A stretch of 64,000 nucleotides of DNA from Oerskovia sp042887685 (GTDB taxonomy: Bacteria > Actinomycetota > Actinomycetes > Actinomycetales > Cellulomonadaceae): NCBI RefSeq assembly GCF_042887685.1, contig NZ_JBHVOS010000004.1, positions 124,001 through 188,000 on the forward strand. Direction: 5' to 3'. Within the stretch, counting starts at the first letter, position 1; the number at the start of each line of letters is the position of its first letter. Positions 46,558-53,316 of this stretch are shown one piece after another. The translations under genes were made by a program, and so were the position numbers. The notes beneath the pieces were generated by a model. It saw only the letters and a list, made by a program, of their open reading frames with translations. It had not been told where the DNA came from and searched no databases.

Positions 46558-46595
46558 CTCGTGCGTCCCACCCGGACCGTGCCGGGACGCACGAG
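46558..46595 (-). terminator. Terminator after the metallo-beta-lactamase gene
   Basis: Perfect 12-bp arms (46558-46569 and 46584-46595), with a second small stem in the loop, 1 bp after the stop at 46597. It isolates hisS from the upstream gene. Confidence 0.72.
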
Positions 46596-46596
46596 C

Positions 46597-47430
46597 TCAC
46601 AGACCGCGCAGGTACGGGTTGGTGCGGCGCTCGCGGCCGACCGTGGTGAGCGGGCCGTGACCGGGGACCACCTGGAGGGAGTCGTCGAGGTGCCCGACGA
46701 CGTCGCGCAGGGTTCGCTGCATCGTCTCGCCGTCTCCTCCGGGCAGGTCGGTCCGGCCCACGGACCCGGCGAACAGGACGTCCCCGGCGAGCACGACCCC
46801 GGCCGCCTCCTGGCCGTCCCGTGCCGCGCCCGACGTCCCGTGCTCGTCGCCCGCCGTGAGCGGGAGGTAGAGCGTCGAGCCCTGGGTGTGGCCCGGCGCG
46901 TGCAGCGCGTCGACCAGGACGCCACCGAGGTCGAGCCGGGTGCGCTGGTCCGCCGCCGACGTGCCACCGGGACCGGGCGTCCCCGGGGTTCCGTCCGCAC
47001 CTCCCGAGCCGAACGTGCGGACGTCACCGGGCTCCCGGTAGTCCTCGACCAGGGCGCCGCCTGCCGCGAGCGCGGCGGCCAGCGGCCCGGTCGCGAGGCG
47101 TCCGCCCGCCGAGGAGGGGGCGTGCTCGATCGTGCCGAGCGGGTCCGCGAGCCGGTACGCGTCGGCCGCGTGGATCCACAGCGGCACCCCGTACAGGTCG
47201 CACAGCTCCGCGGCGTCCCACGTGTGGTCGGCGTGCCCGTGCGTCGCGAGGACCGCGGTCGGCGACAGGCCGTGCTCGCGCACGAGCGCGGTCACGCCGG
47301 GGACGACCCCTGCCCCCGCGTCGACGATCACGCACGGGCGCGCGGCGCCGTCGGGCACGTCCTGCGACCCGGGCGCGACGATCGTGCAGTTGGTCCCGAA
47401 CACGGGGGCGACCACGAGGAAGATGTCCAT
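46597..47430 (-). CDS. Metallo-beta-lactamase fold hydrolase (Rv2581c-like)
   Basis: Glyoxalase II-type fold, 277 residues. The zinc motif THGHADHT (His64, His66, Asp68, His69), HAPGHTQGSTLY (third His), VLAGDVLFAGSVGRTD (bridging Asp) and VPGHGPLTT complete the metal site. The insertion GSGGADGTPGTPGPGGTSAA in the middle is a loop. Hydrolysis of an S-lactoyl-glutathione analogue or mycothiol ester is likely for the fold but unproven. ATG 47430. It usually lies next to hisS in actinobacteria and is divergent from the cyclophilin gene here. Confidence 0.88.
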   Translation of the reverse strand: MDIFLVVAPVFGTNCTIVAPGSQDVPDGAARPCVIVDAGAGVVPGVTALVREHGLSPTAVLATHGHADHTWDAAELCDLYGVPLWIHAADAYRLADPLGTIEHAPSSAGGRLATGPLAAALAAGGALVEDYREPGDVRTFGSGGADGTPGTPGPGGTSAADQRTRLDLGGVLVDALHAPGHTQGSTLYLPLTAGDEHGTSGAARDGQEAAGVVLAGDVLFAGSVGRTDLPGGDGETMQRTLRDVVGHLDDSLQVVPGHGPLTTVGRERRTNPYLRGL

Positions 47431-47523
47431 GCAGGGACAGTACCGACCTCACAAACAGGACACCTGATACCGGACCGTGACCTGAAAGGCGGAAAGTCAC
47501 CGCGCCGGACCGCTCCCGATGCC

Positions 47524-47529
47524 TAGACT
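47524..47529 (+). promoter_or_regulatory. Putative -10 box for the cyclophilin gene
   Basis: TAGACT within CCTAGACTG, about 90 bp before the GTG at 47618. The same sequence context is found in the yajC promoter. No good -35 box. Confidence 0.35.
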
Positions 47530-47617
47530 GTCCTCTGAAACCGTGGATCACCCGTGCAAGCACGCGCCTTCGCGCCGGCACGCGGACCTGCCCGTGGCGT
47601 GAGACGAAGGAGTTGGG

Positions 47618-48322
47618 GTGTCAACGAGCAAGCGCGAACGTGAGCGCGCCCGTCTGCGTGAGCAGAAGTGGACCCGGCGTCAGGCCGACGCTCGCGCCCG
47701 CCGACGTCGCGTGTGGACGATCGCCGCGGCCGTCTCCGGGGTCGCGGTCCTCGCCGGCGTGACCGCGCTCGCCGTCTCCGCGAACGCCCCCGACGCGACG
47801 TACACGCTCCCTCCCGCCGCGGCCGCCGAGGACCGCGAGTGGACCGGCGAGCTGCGCACGAGCGCCGGCGACGTCGCGTTCACCCTCGACGGGCAGGCGG
47901 CACCCCAGGCCGTCGCGAACTTCGTCTCGCTCGCCCGTGCAGGGTTCTTCGACGACACCGACTGCCACCGCCTGACCACCGCGAACATCTTCGTCCTGCA
48001 GTGCGGCGACCCCACGGGCACAGGCACCGGAGGGCCCGGCTACACGTTCGGACCCGTGGAGAACACGCCCGAGGACGGGTTCTTCCCCGCAGGCACCATC
48101 GCCATGGCCCGTGCGCAGTCGACGGACTCCCAGGGCAGCCAGTTCTTCCTCGTCTACGAGGACAGCACCTTGCCGACGAACACCGGTGGGTACACCGTCT
48201 TCGGCAAGATCACATCCGGCTTGGACGTCGTCCGAGCAGTCGCTGACGCGGGCACAGCGGACGGAGCCGTCGACGGCTCCCCCGCCACCCCGGTCACCAT
48301 CGAAGGAGTTGAGACCCAGTGA
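47618..48322 (+). CDS. Membrane-anchored cyclophilin-type peptidyl-prolyl isomerase
   Basis: Catalyses proline cis/trans isomerisation outside the membrane. A basic N-terminus (RERERARLREQKWTRRQ) precedes one membrane helix (about 32-52), then the cyclophilin domain: NFVSLARAGFFDDTDCHRL, GFFPAGTIAMARA, SQGSQFFLVYEDS, and the closing VFGKITSGLDVVRAV. Length 234, and there is no signal-cleavage motif. The GTG at 47618 has GAAGGAG upstream. Its stop overlaps the DUF349 gene by 4 bp. A similar gene lies before relA in M. tuberculosis (ppiB, from memory). Confidence 0.92.
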   Translation: MSTSKRERERARLREQKWTRRQADARARRRRVWTIAAAVSGVAVLAGVTALAVSANAPDATYTLPPAAAAEDREWTGELRTSAGDVAFTLDGQAAPQAVANFVSLARAGFFDDTDCHRLTTANIFVLQCGDPTGTGTGGPGYTFGPVENTPEDGFFPAGTIAMARAQSTDSQGSQFFLVYEDSTLPTNTGGYTVFGKITSGLDVVRAVADAGTADGAVDGSPATPVTIEGVETQ

Positions 48323-50046
48323 GCGAGAGCACCGAGAACCACGCGAACTCTCCGGCGCAGGCATCCGAGGAGGCCCCCGCGACGGAGCAGGTCGAGGTGC
48401 CGGCGGTCGCTGAACCGACCGAGGCCGCGCCTGCGACCGACGCGCCCGAGGCCACGACGGACGCGCCCGCAGCAGCGGGCGACGAGGCCGCCGCCCCCGT
48501 CACGGACGAGACTCCTGCCGAGACGCCCGACGCCCCGGCCGACGCCGAGGTCGCCGCACCCGCGGCTGTCACCGAGGCAGCGACAGAGACCGCCGAGGCC
48601 GAGGCCCCGACCGACGCCGCACCGGCCCCCGAGCCGACCGCGGTGCCCAAGCCGTCGGCCGCGCCCAAGCCGAGCGCGATCCCGGTCCCGCGTCCCCCCA
48701 AGCCGGGGACCCCGGCCCCCACCGCCCCGGCCGCGACGGCCATCGCCCCGGCCGCAGCCGCGGCAGTCATCCCCGACGACAGCCCGGCCGCCAAGGCCGC
48801 CGCAGGCTTCGGCCGGGTCGACGAGGACGGCACCGTCTACGTGACCGAGACCGCGGGCGAACGCAGCGTCGGGCAGTTCCCCGGGGTCACCCCCGAGGAG
48901 GCGCTCGCGCTGTACGTGCGCCGCTACCTCGACCTCCAGGCCAAGGTCGCCCTCTTCGAGGCGCGCCTGACCGGCACGGACCTGTCCGTCAAGGAGATCG
49001 ACTCGACCCTCGCCAAGCTCACCGAGGAGACCGCCGAGCCGTCCGCCGTGGGCGACCTCGACGGCCTGCGCGCCCACGTCGAGTCCCTGCGCACGGTCGC
49101 GGCCTCGCGCCGCGCCGAGCTCGAGGCCGAGCGCAACGCCGCCAAGGAGGCGGCGCTCGCGGCCCGCACCGAGATCATCGAGGCCGCCGAGAAGATCGCC
49201 TCGACCGACCCGTCGCGCATCCAGTGGCGCCCGGCGGGCGAGGAGCTGCGCAAGCTCCTCGACCAGTGGAAGGACGCCCAGCGCAACGGGCCGAGGATCG
49301 ACCGGACCAGCGAGGAGGCGCTCTGGAAGCGCTTCAGCCACGCCCGGACGGCCTTCGACCGCGAGCGCCGGCACTACTTCGCCGAGCTCGAGCAGCGCAA
49401 CTCCTCGGCCAAGGAGGTCAAGGAGAAGCTGGTCCAGCGAGCCGAGGCCCTGCAGAACAGCACCGACTGGGGTGCGACGGCGGGCGCCTTCCGCGACCTC
49501 ATGACCGAGTGGAAGGCCGCCGGGCGCGCCAACCGTCGCGACGACGACGCCCTGTGGGCGCGTTTCCGTGCGGCGCAGGACGCGTTCTTCCAGGCCCGTG
49601 ACGAGCTCAACGCCGCGACGGACGCCGAGTACGCGCAGAACCTCGTGGTCAAGGAGGCTCTCCTGGAGCAGGCCGAGAAGCTGGTTCCGGTCACGGACCT
49701 GGCCCAGGCCAAGGTCGCGCTGCGCGACATCCAGGAGAGGTGGGAGGACGCGGGCAAGGTGCCGCGTGCCGACGTCCAGCGTGTCGAGGCCCGTCTGCGG
49801 GCGGTCGAGACCGCGGTCCGTGACGCCGAGCAGTCGCAGTGGTCGCGGTCGAACCCCGAGACGCGCGCCCGCGCCGAGGGTGCTGCCGCCCAGCTCGAGT
49901 CCGCGATCGCGGGCCTCGAGGAGGACCTGGCTGCCGCGACGGCGAAGGGCGACAAGCGCAAGGTCGCCGAGATCGAGTCGGCGATCACGGCTCGTCGCGC
50001 GTGGCTCGAGCAGGTCGTGAAGGCCGCCGAGGACTCGCGCGGCTGA
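48319..50046 (+). CDS. DUF349 protein
   Basis: 575 residues. Residues about 1-155 are Ala/Pro/Glu-rich and low-complexity (AEPTEAAPATDAPEATT and similar), ending in proline repeats. The remainder is helical, with three DUF349 repeats around KLLDQWKDAQRNGPR, FRDLMTEWKAAGRANRRD and DIQERWEDAGKVPRAD, each with a conserved W. It probably forms long coiled coils. The biochemical role of DUF349 is not settled. The GTG at 48319 overlaps the cyclophilin stop in GTGA. It ends in a strong hairpin. Confidence 0.85.
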   Translation: MSESTENHANSPAQASEEAPATEQVEVPAVAEPTEAAPATDAPEATTDAPAAAGDEAAAPVTDETPAETPDAPADAEVAAPAAVTEAATETAEAEAPTDAAPAPEPTAVPKPSAAPKPSAIPVPRPPKPGTPAPTAPAATAIAPAAAAAVIPDDSPAAKAAAGFGRVDEDGTVYVTETAGERSVGQFPGVTPEEALALYVRRYLDLQAKVALFEARLTGTDLSVKEIDSTLAKLTEETAEPSAVGDLDGLRAHVESLRTVAASRRAELEAERNAAKEAALAARTEIIEAAEKIASTDPSRIQWRPAGEELRKLLDQWKDAQRNGPRIDRTSEEALWKRFSHARTAFDRERRHYFAELEQRNSSAKEVKEKLVQRAEALQNSTDWGATAGAFRDLMTEWKAAGRANRRDDDALWARFRAAQDAFFQARDELNAATDAEYAQNLVVKEALLEQAEKLVPVTDLAQAKVALRDIQERWEDAGKVPRADVQRVEARLRAVETAVRDAEQSQWSRSNPETRARAEGAAAQLESAIAGLEEDLAAATAKGDKRKVAEIESAITARRAWLEQVVKAAEDSRG

Positions 50047-50058
50047 TCGCGCAGCACA

Positions 50059-50119
50059 CGAGGGGCCCGGGCGGGCCTGTGGACGAGCACCTTGTCCACA
50101 GGCCCGCCCGGGCCCCTCG
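50059..50119. terminator. Perfect 26-bp hairpin after the DUF349 gene
   Basis: Arms 50059-50084 and 50094-50119 are exact reverse complements with a 9-base loop. The right end includes TTGTCCACA (50092-50100), the actinobacterial DnaA-box sequence, partly mirrored in the left arm as TGTGGACGA. It follows the DUF349 stop by 12 bp. Most simply a terminator; a DnaA site is a second possibility. Confidence 0.75.
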
Positions 50120-50151
50120 CGCATGCCTGCGGGGGACGTCAGGCTGGGTCC

Positions 50152-50829
50152 GTGACCACGCTGACCCAGCCTCCTGCCGTCGTCTCGGCCCGTGCCCGCA
50201 CGCCCGCGGACCTCGCGATGGACGTCCCCGTCGCGGACGCGCCGCTCCTGGTCCGTCCTGAGCACGTGGGCGGTCGTGTCGCCTGGGCGGACCTGGTCCG
50301 GTGCGGGGCGCTCGTGCGGGTCCGGGAGGACGTCGCGGTCCGCCCGACGACGGAGGTCACCCCAGCCGTCCGCGCGCTCTGCCTGGCTCCCCTCGTCCCC
50401 CCGCGCACCGTGGTCGGCGGGATGAGCGCCGCGTGGGTCCACTGCGGGGTCCCGGACGACGCCGTGGTCGAGGTCGTCCACCCCCTGGGTGTCCACCGAC
50501 CACCACCGCGCCACGGTCGGGTCGCACGCCAGAGCGCCCTGCTGCGCCCCGAGACGGTCGAGCTCGGGTCGGTCCTCGTGACGACCGTCGAGCGGACCGC
50601 CGTGGACGTCGCGTGCCTGACCGACCCTCGGCTCGCGGCCCCGGTCCTGCGGGCCCTGGTGGAGCGGGCCGGTCTGGACGCCCGGGCGGCCCTGCGGGTC
50701 CTCGACCTGCGTCACCGTCGCACGGGCCGACCGCGCGCCCGGGCGCTGCTCACGGACCTGTCGGCCGCGCCCGCGCCGCCGGGCGCCGGGTCGTCGCCGG
50801 GCGCCGGGACGGCCCCGCGTCTACCGTGA
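50152..50829 (+). CDS. AbiEi-antitoxin-like protein, no toxin partner seen
   Basis: 225 residues. LVRCGALVRVREDVAVR is the winged-helix motif of AbiEi-type proteins, followed by the actinobacterial pattern GMSAAWVHCGVPDDAVVEVVHP, ARQSALL and VTTVERTAVDVACL. The C-terminal part is a helical domain with a basic, Pro-rich end. In many genomes such proteins carry a DUF559 nuclease-like end; that is missing here. The GTG at 50152 is used. No adjacent AbiEii nucleotidyltransferase is present, so toxin-antitoxin function is doubtful. It may regulate the downstream polymerase gene (4 bp away), but that is inference. Confidence 0.45.
   Translation: MTTLTQPPAVVSARARTPADLAMDVPVADAPLLVRPEHVGGRVAWADLVRCGALVRVREDVAVRPTTEVTPAVRALCLAPLVPPRTVVGGMSAAWVHCGVPDDAVVEVVHPLGVHRPPPRHGRVARQSALLRPETVELGSVLVTTVERTAVDVACLTDPRLAAPVLRALVERAGLDARAALRVLDLRHRRTGRPRARALLTDLSAAPAPPGAGSSPGAGTAPRLP
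50822..50827 (+). promoter_or_regulatory. Putative -10 box of the LigD-type polymerase gene
   Basis: TACCGT followed by 6 bases (GAGGGG) and the ATG at 50834, again the leaderless layout. The sequence before it is the end of the AbiEi-like frame. Confidence 0.4.
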
Positions 50830-50833
50830 GGGG

Positions 50834-51925
50834 ATGCCTCGTTCCACGACCCCGGCGGTCGAGCTCGACGTCGACGGGCGCACCGTGCGCGTCACGAGCC
50901 CCGACCGCGTCGTCTTCCCCGGCCGCGGGCTGACGAAGCTCGACGTCGTCACCTACTTCCGGTCGGTCGGACCGGGCATCCTCGCGGCGCTGCGAGAGCG
51001 GCCCACGACGCTCGAACGCTGGCCCAAGGGAGTCTTCGAGGGAGCACGGCTGAGCACGCGCACGGACAACAGCGGCGACGCGTTCTACCAGAAGCGCATC
51101 CCCCAGGGGGCCCCGGACTACGTCGAGACGGCCCGCATCGCGTTCCCGAGCGGCCGCACGGCCGACGAGGTGCGCCCCACCGAGCTCGCGGTCGTCCTGT
51201 GGGCCGCCAACCTGGGCACCCTGACCTTCCACCCGTGGCCCGTGACGGGCGCGGACGTGGAGTCCCCCGACCAGCTCCGCATCGACTTGGACCCGCAGCC
51301 CGGCACCGACTACTCCGATGCCGCACGCGTGGCCCCGCACCTGCGCGAGCTGCTGGGCGAGCTGGGTCTGGAGGGTTTCCCGAAGACGTCGGGCGGCCGC
51401 GGGCTGCACGTGTTCGTCCCGGTCGAGCCGCGGTGGAGCTTCGTGCAGGCGCGCCGGGCGACGATCGCGATCGGGCGCGAGCTCGAACGTCGCCTGCCCG
51501 ACCAGGTCACGACGAAGTGGTGGAAGGAGGAGCGCGGGGTCAAGATCTTCGTCGACTACAACCAGATGGCGCGCGACCGCACGATCGCCTCGGCGTACTC
51601 GATCCGTTCCAACGCCCGGGCCACGGTCTCGGCGCCGCTGCGCTGGGAGGAGGTGCCCGACGTCGGGCCGGACGACTTCGACGTGCTGACCATGCCCGCG
51701 CGCTTCGCGGAGGTGGGCGACCTGCACGCGCGCCTCGACGCGGCGGCCCCCGAGCCACGGTTCTCGCTCGAGCAGACCCTCGAGCTCGCGGCGCGCGACG
51801 AGCGCGACCACGGCCTGGGTGACCTGCCCTACCCGCCCGAGCATCCCAAGATGCCCGGCGAGCCCAAGCGCGTGCAGCCCAGCAAGGACGCCTCACGGCA
51901 CGCCGAGGATTCCCAGGGCCCGTGA
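50834..51925 (+). CDS. LigD-type DNA polymerase/primase domain protein
   Basis: Stand-alone polymerase of the archaeo-eukaryotic primase family that fills ends in non-homologous end joining. 363 residues. The catalytic DLD (151-153) is in LRIDLDPQPG, a further Asp in KIFVDYNQMARDRTIA near 232, plus STRTDNSGDAFYQKR and GGRGLHVFVPVEP. No ligase or phosphoesterase domain is fused; the ligase is a separate convergent gene. No Ku gene is in the window. ATG 50834. It ends 106 bp from the ligase gene. Confidence 0.93.
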   Translation: MPRSTTPAVELDVDGRTVRVTSPDRVVFPGRGLTKLDVVTYFRSVGPGILAALRERPTTLERWPKGVFEGARLSTRTDNSGDAFYQKRIPQGAPDYVETARIAFPSGRTADEVRPTELAVVLWAANLGTLTFHPWPVTGADVESPDQLRIDLDPQPGTDYSDAARVAPHLRELLGELGLEGFPKTSGGRGLHVFVPVEPRWSFVQARRATIAIGRELERRLPDQVTTKWWKEERGVKIFVDYNQMARDRTIASAYSIRSNARATVSAPLRWEEVPDVGPDDFDVLTMPARFAEVGDLHARLDAAAPEPRFSLEQTLELAARDERDHGLGDLPYPPEHPKMPGEPKRVQPSKDASRHAEDSQGP

Positions 51926-51952
51926 CGCGTGCCCGGCTCGTCCGCGCCGGGA

Positions 51953-51973
51953 AGGAGGCCTGAGGCGCCTCCT
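51953..51973. terminator. Hairpin between polymerase and ligase genes
   Basis: AGGAGGC (51953-51959) pairs with GCCTCCT (51967-51973), 7 bp with a 7-base loop, between two convergent genes. Weaker than the other hairpins. Confidence 0.45.
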
Positions 51974-52031
51974 GGGCCCTTGTCAGCGCTGTCGGTGCCG
52001 CCGACGCCGCTCGGCCGGGGTCCGTGTGCGC

Positions 52032-53138
52032 TCACGCCACGCCCGGCGCCCCCGGCAGCAGCTCGTCGAGGCGGTAGCTCACCGGCTCCTCGAGCTGGTC
52101 GTACGTGCACGACGACGGCTCGCGGTCCGTGCGCCAGCGCCGGAGCTGGACGGTGTGCCGGAACCGGCTGCCCTCCATGTGGTCGTACGCGACCTCGAGC
52201 ACCTTCTCGATCCGCAGCGGCACGAACGACAGGTCCTTGGTGCCGCTCCAGCGCGACTGTGCGCCGGGCATGCGACCCGTGCCGGGGCTCTCCCACCCCG
52301 CCCAGGGATGCTCGGCCGCGTCCGGGTCGGCCGGGTCGAGCACGAGCGGGGCCAGCTCGGGGACGAGCTCGGCCCGGCGCGCCCGGGGGAACGACGCCGC
52401 GACCCCGACGAACTGCAGCGCCCCCACGTCGTCGTACAGGCCCAGGAGCAGCGAGCCCAGGAGCGGTTCCTCGGGCGTCGAGGTCTTGTGCAGCCGGTAC
52501 CCCGCGAGCACGACGTCGGCCGTGCGCTCGTGCTTGACCTTGAGCATGACACGCTTGTTCGGCTGGTAGGGCGCCGCGAGCGGCTTGGCCACGACCCCGT
52601 CGAGCCCCGCCCCCTCGAAGACGGCGAACCACTCCTGGGCCACCGCACGGTCGGTCGTGCGCGGGGTCAGGTGCACGTGCGGGCCGTCGAGCCCCAGGCC
52701 CGCCAGCAGCTCCTGACGACGGCTCAGGGGCTCACCCGTGACGTCCTCGTCGCCCAGGGCCAGCAGGTCGAAAACCACGAGGCTCGCCGGGGTCTCCTCG
52801 GCCAGGCGCGCGACGCGCGAGGCCGCGGGGTGGATGCGCTGCTGGAGCGCCTCGAAGTCGAGCCGACCCCCTTGCGCGAGCACGATCTCCCCGTCGACGA
52901 CGCACCGCTCGGGCAGGGCGTCGAGCACCGCGGCCACGACGTCGGGGAAGTACCGCTCCATGGGCTTGGCGCTGCGGCTGTCGAGGCGCACCTCGTCGCC
53001 GTCCCGATACACGATCGCCCGGAAGCCGTCCCACTTGGGCTCGAACACCAGGCCGCCGGCGACCGCAGCAGGGTCCGGGACACCCGAGACGGCCTTCGCG
53101 AGCATGGGCAGCGTGGGTGGCAGCACGGGCAGGTCCAT
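52032..53138 (-). CDS. ATP-dependent DNA ligase (LigC-like)
   Basis: Seals nicks using ATP. Motif I EPKWDGFRA with adenylated Lys35; VDGEIV (motif III), DGVVAKPL (motif IV) and MLKVKHERTADVV (motif V); the C-terminal OB domain follows (SGTKDLSFVPLRIEKVLEV). 368 residues, the size of mycobacterial LigC. The ATG at 53138 begins MDLPVLPPTLPM; the longer frame upstream is not conserved. It is convergent with the LigD-type polymerase, so the two may act together although they are not one operon. Also separated from relA by the relA terminator. Confidence 0.92.
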   Translation of the reverse strand: MDLPVLPPTLPMLAKAVSGVPDPAAVAGGLVFEPKWDGFRAIVYRDGDEVRLDSRSAKPMERYFPDVVAAVLDALPERCVVDGEIVLAQGGRLDFEALQQRIHPAASRVARLAEETPASLVVFDLLALGDEDVTGEPLSRRQELLAGLGLDGPHVHLTPRTTDRAVAQEWFAVFEGAGLDGVVAKPLAAPYQPNKRVMLKVKHERTADVVLAGYRLHKTSTPEEPLLGSLLLGLYDDVGALQFVGVAASFPRARRAELVPELAPLVLDPADPDAAEHPWAGWESPGTGRMPGAQSRWSGTKDLSFVPLRIEKVLEVAYDHMEGSRFRHTVQLRRWRTDREPSSCTYDQLEEPVSYRLDELLPGAPGVA

Positions 53139-53269
53139 CCCCCGATGCTGCCACCGGGGGCGGGCGGGCACCTGTCGAGCACGGCCCTGGCCGCGCACCC
53201 AGGCCCGACGACGTCGCCCGGCTGGGCCGGGTCGGCTCGCCCGCGCGCCGCTCCCCCGGGCGACGGGCA

Positions 53270-53308
53270 CGCCCCCGGTGCCCGACGTCGTCGGGCGTCG
53301 CGGGGGCG
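53270..53308 (-). terminator. Terminator of relA
   Basis: CGCCCCCG/CGGGGGCG outer arms (53270-53277 and 53301-53308) and a GCCCGAC/GTCGGGC inner stem (53280-53286 and 53290-53296), 8 bp after the relA stop. No T-tract. Confidence 0.72.
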
Positions 53309-53316
53309 CAGCCCGG

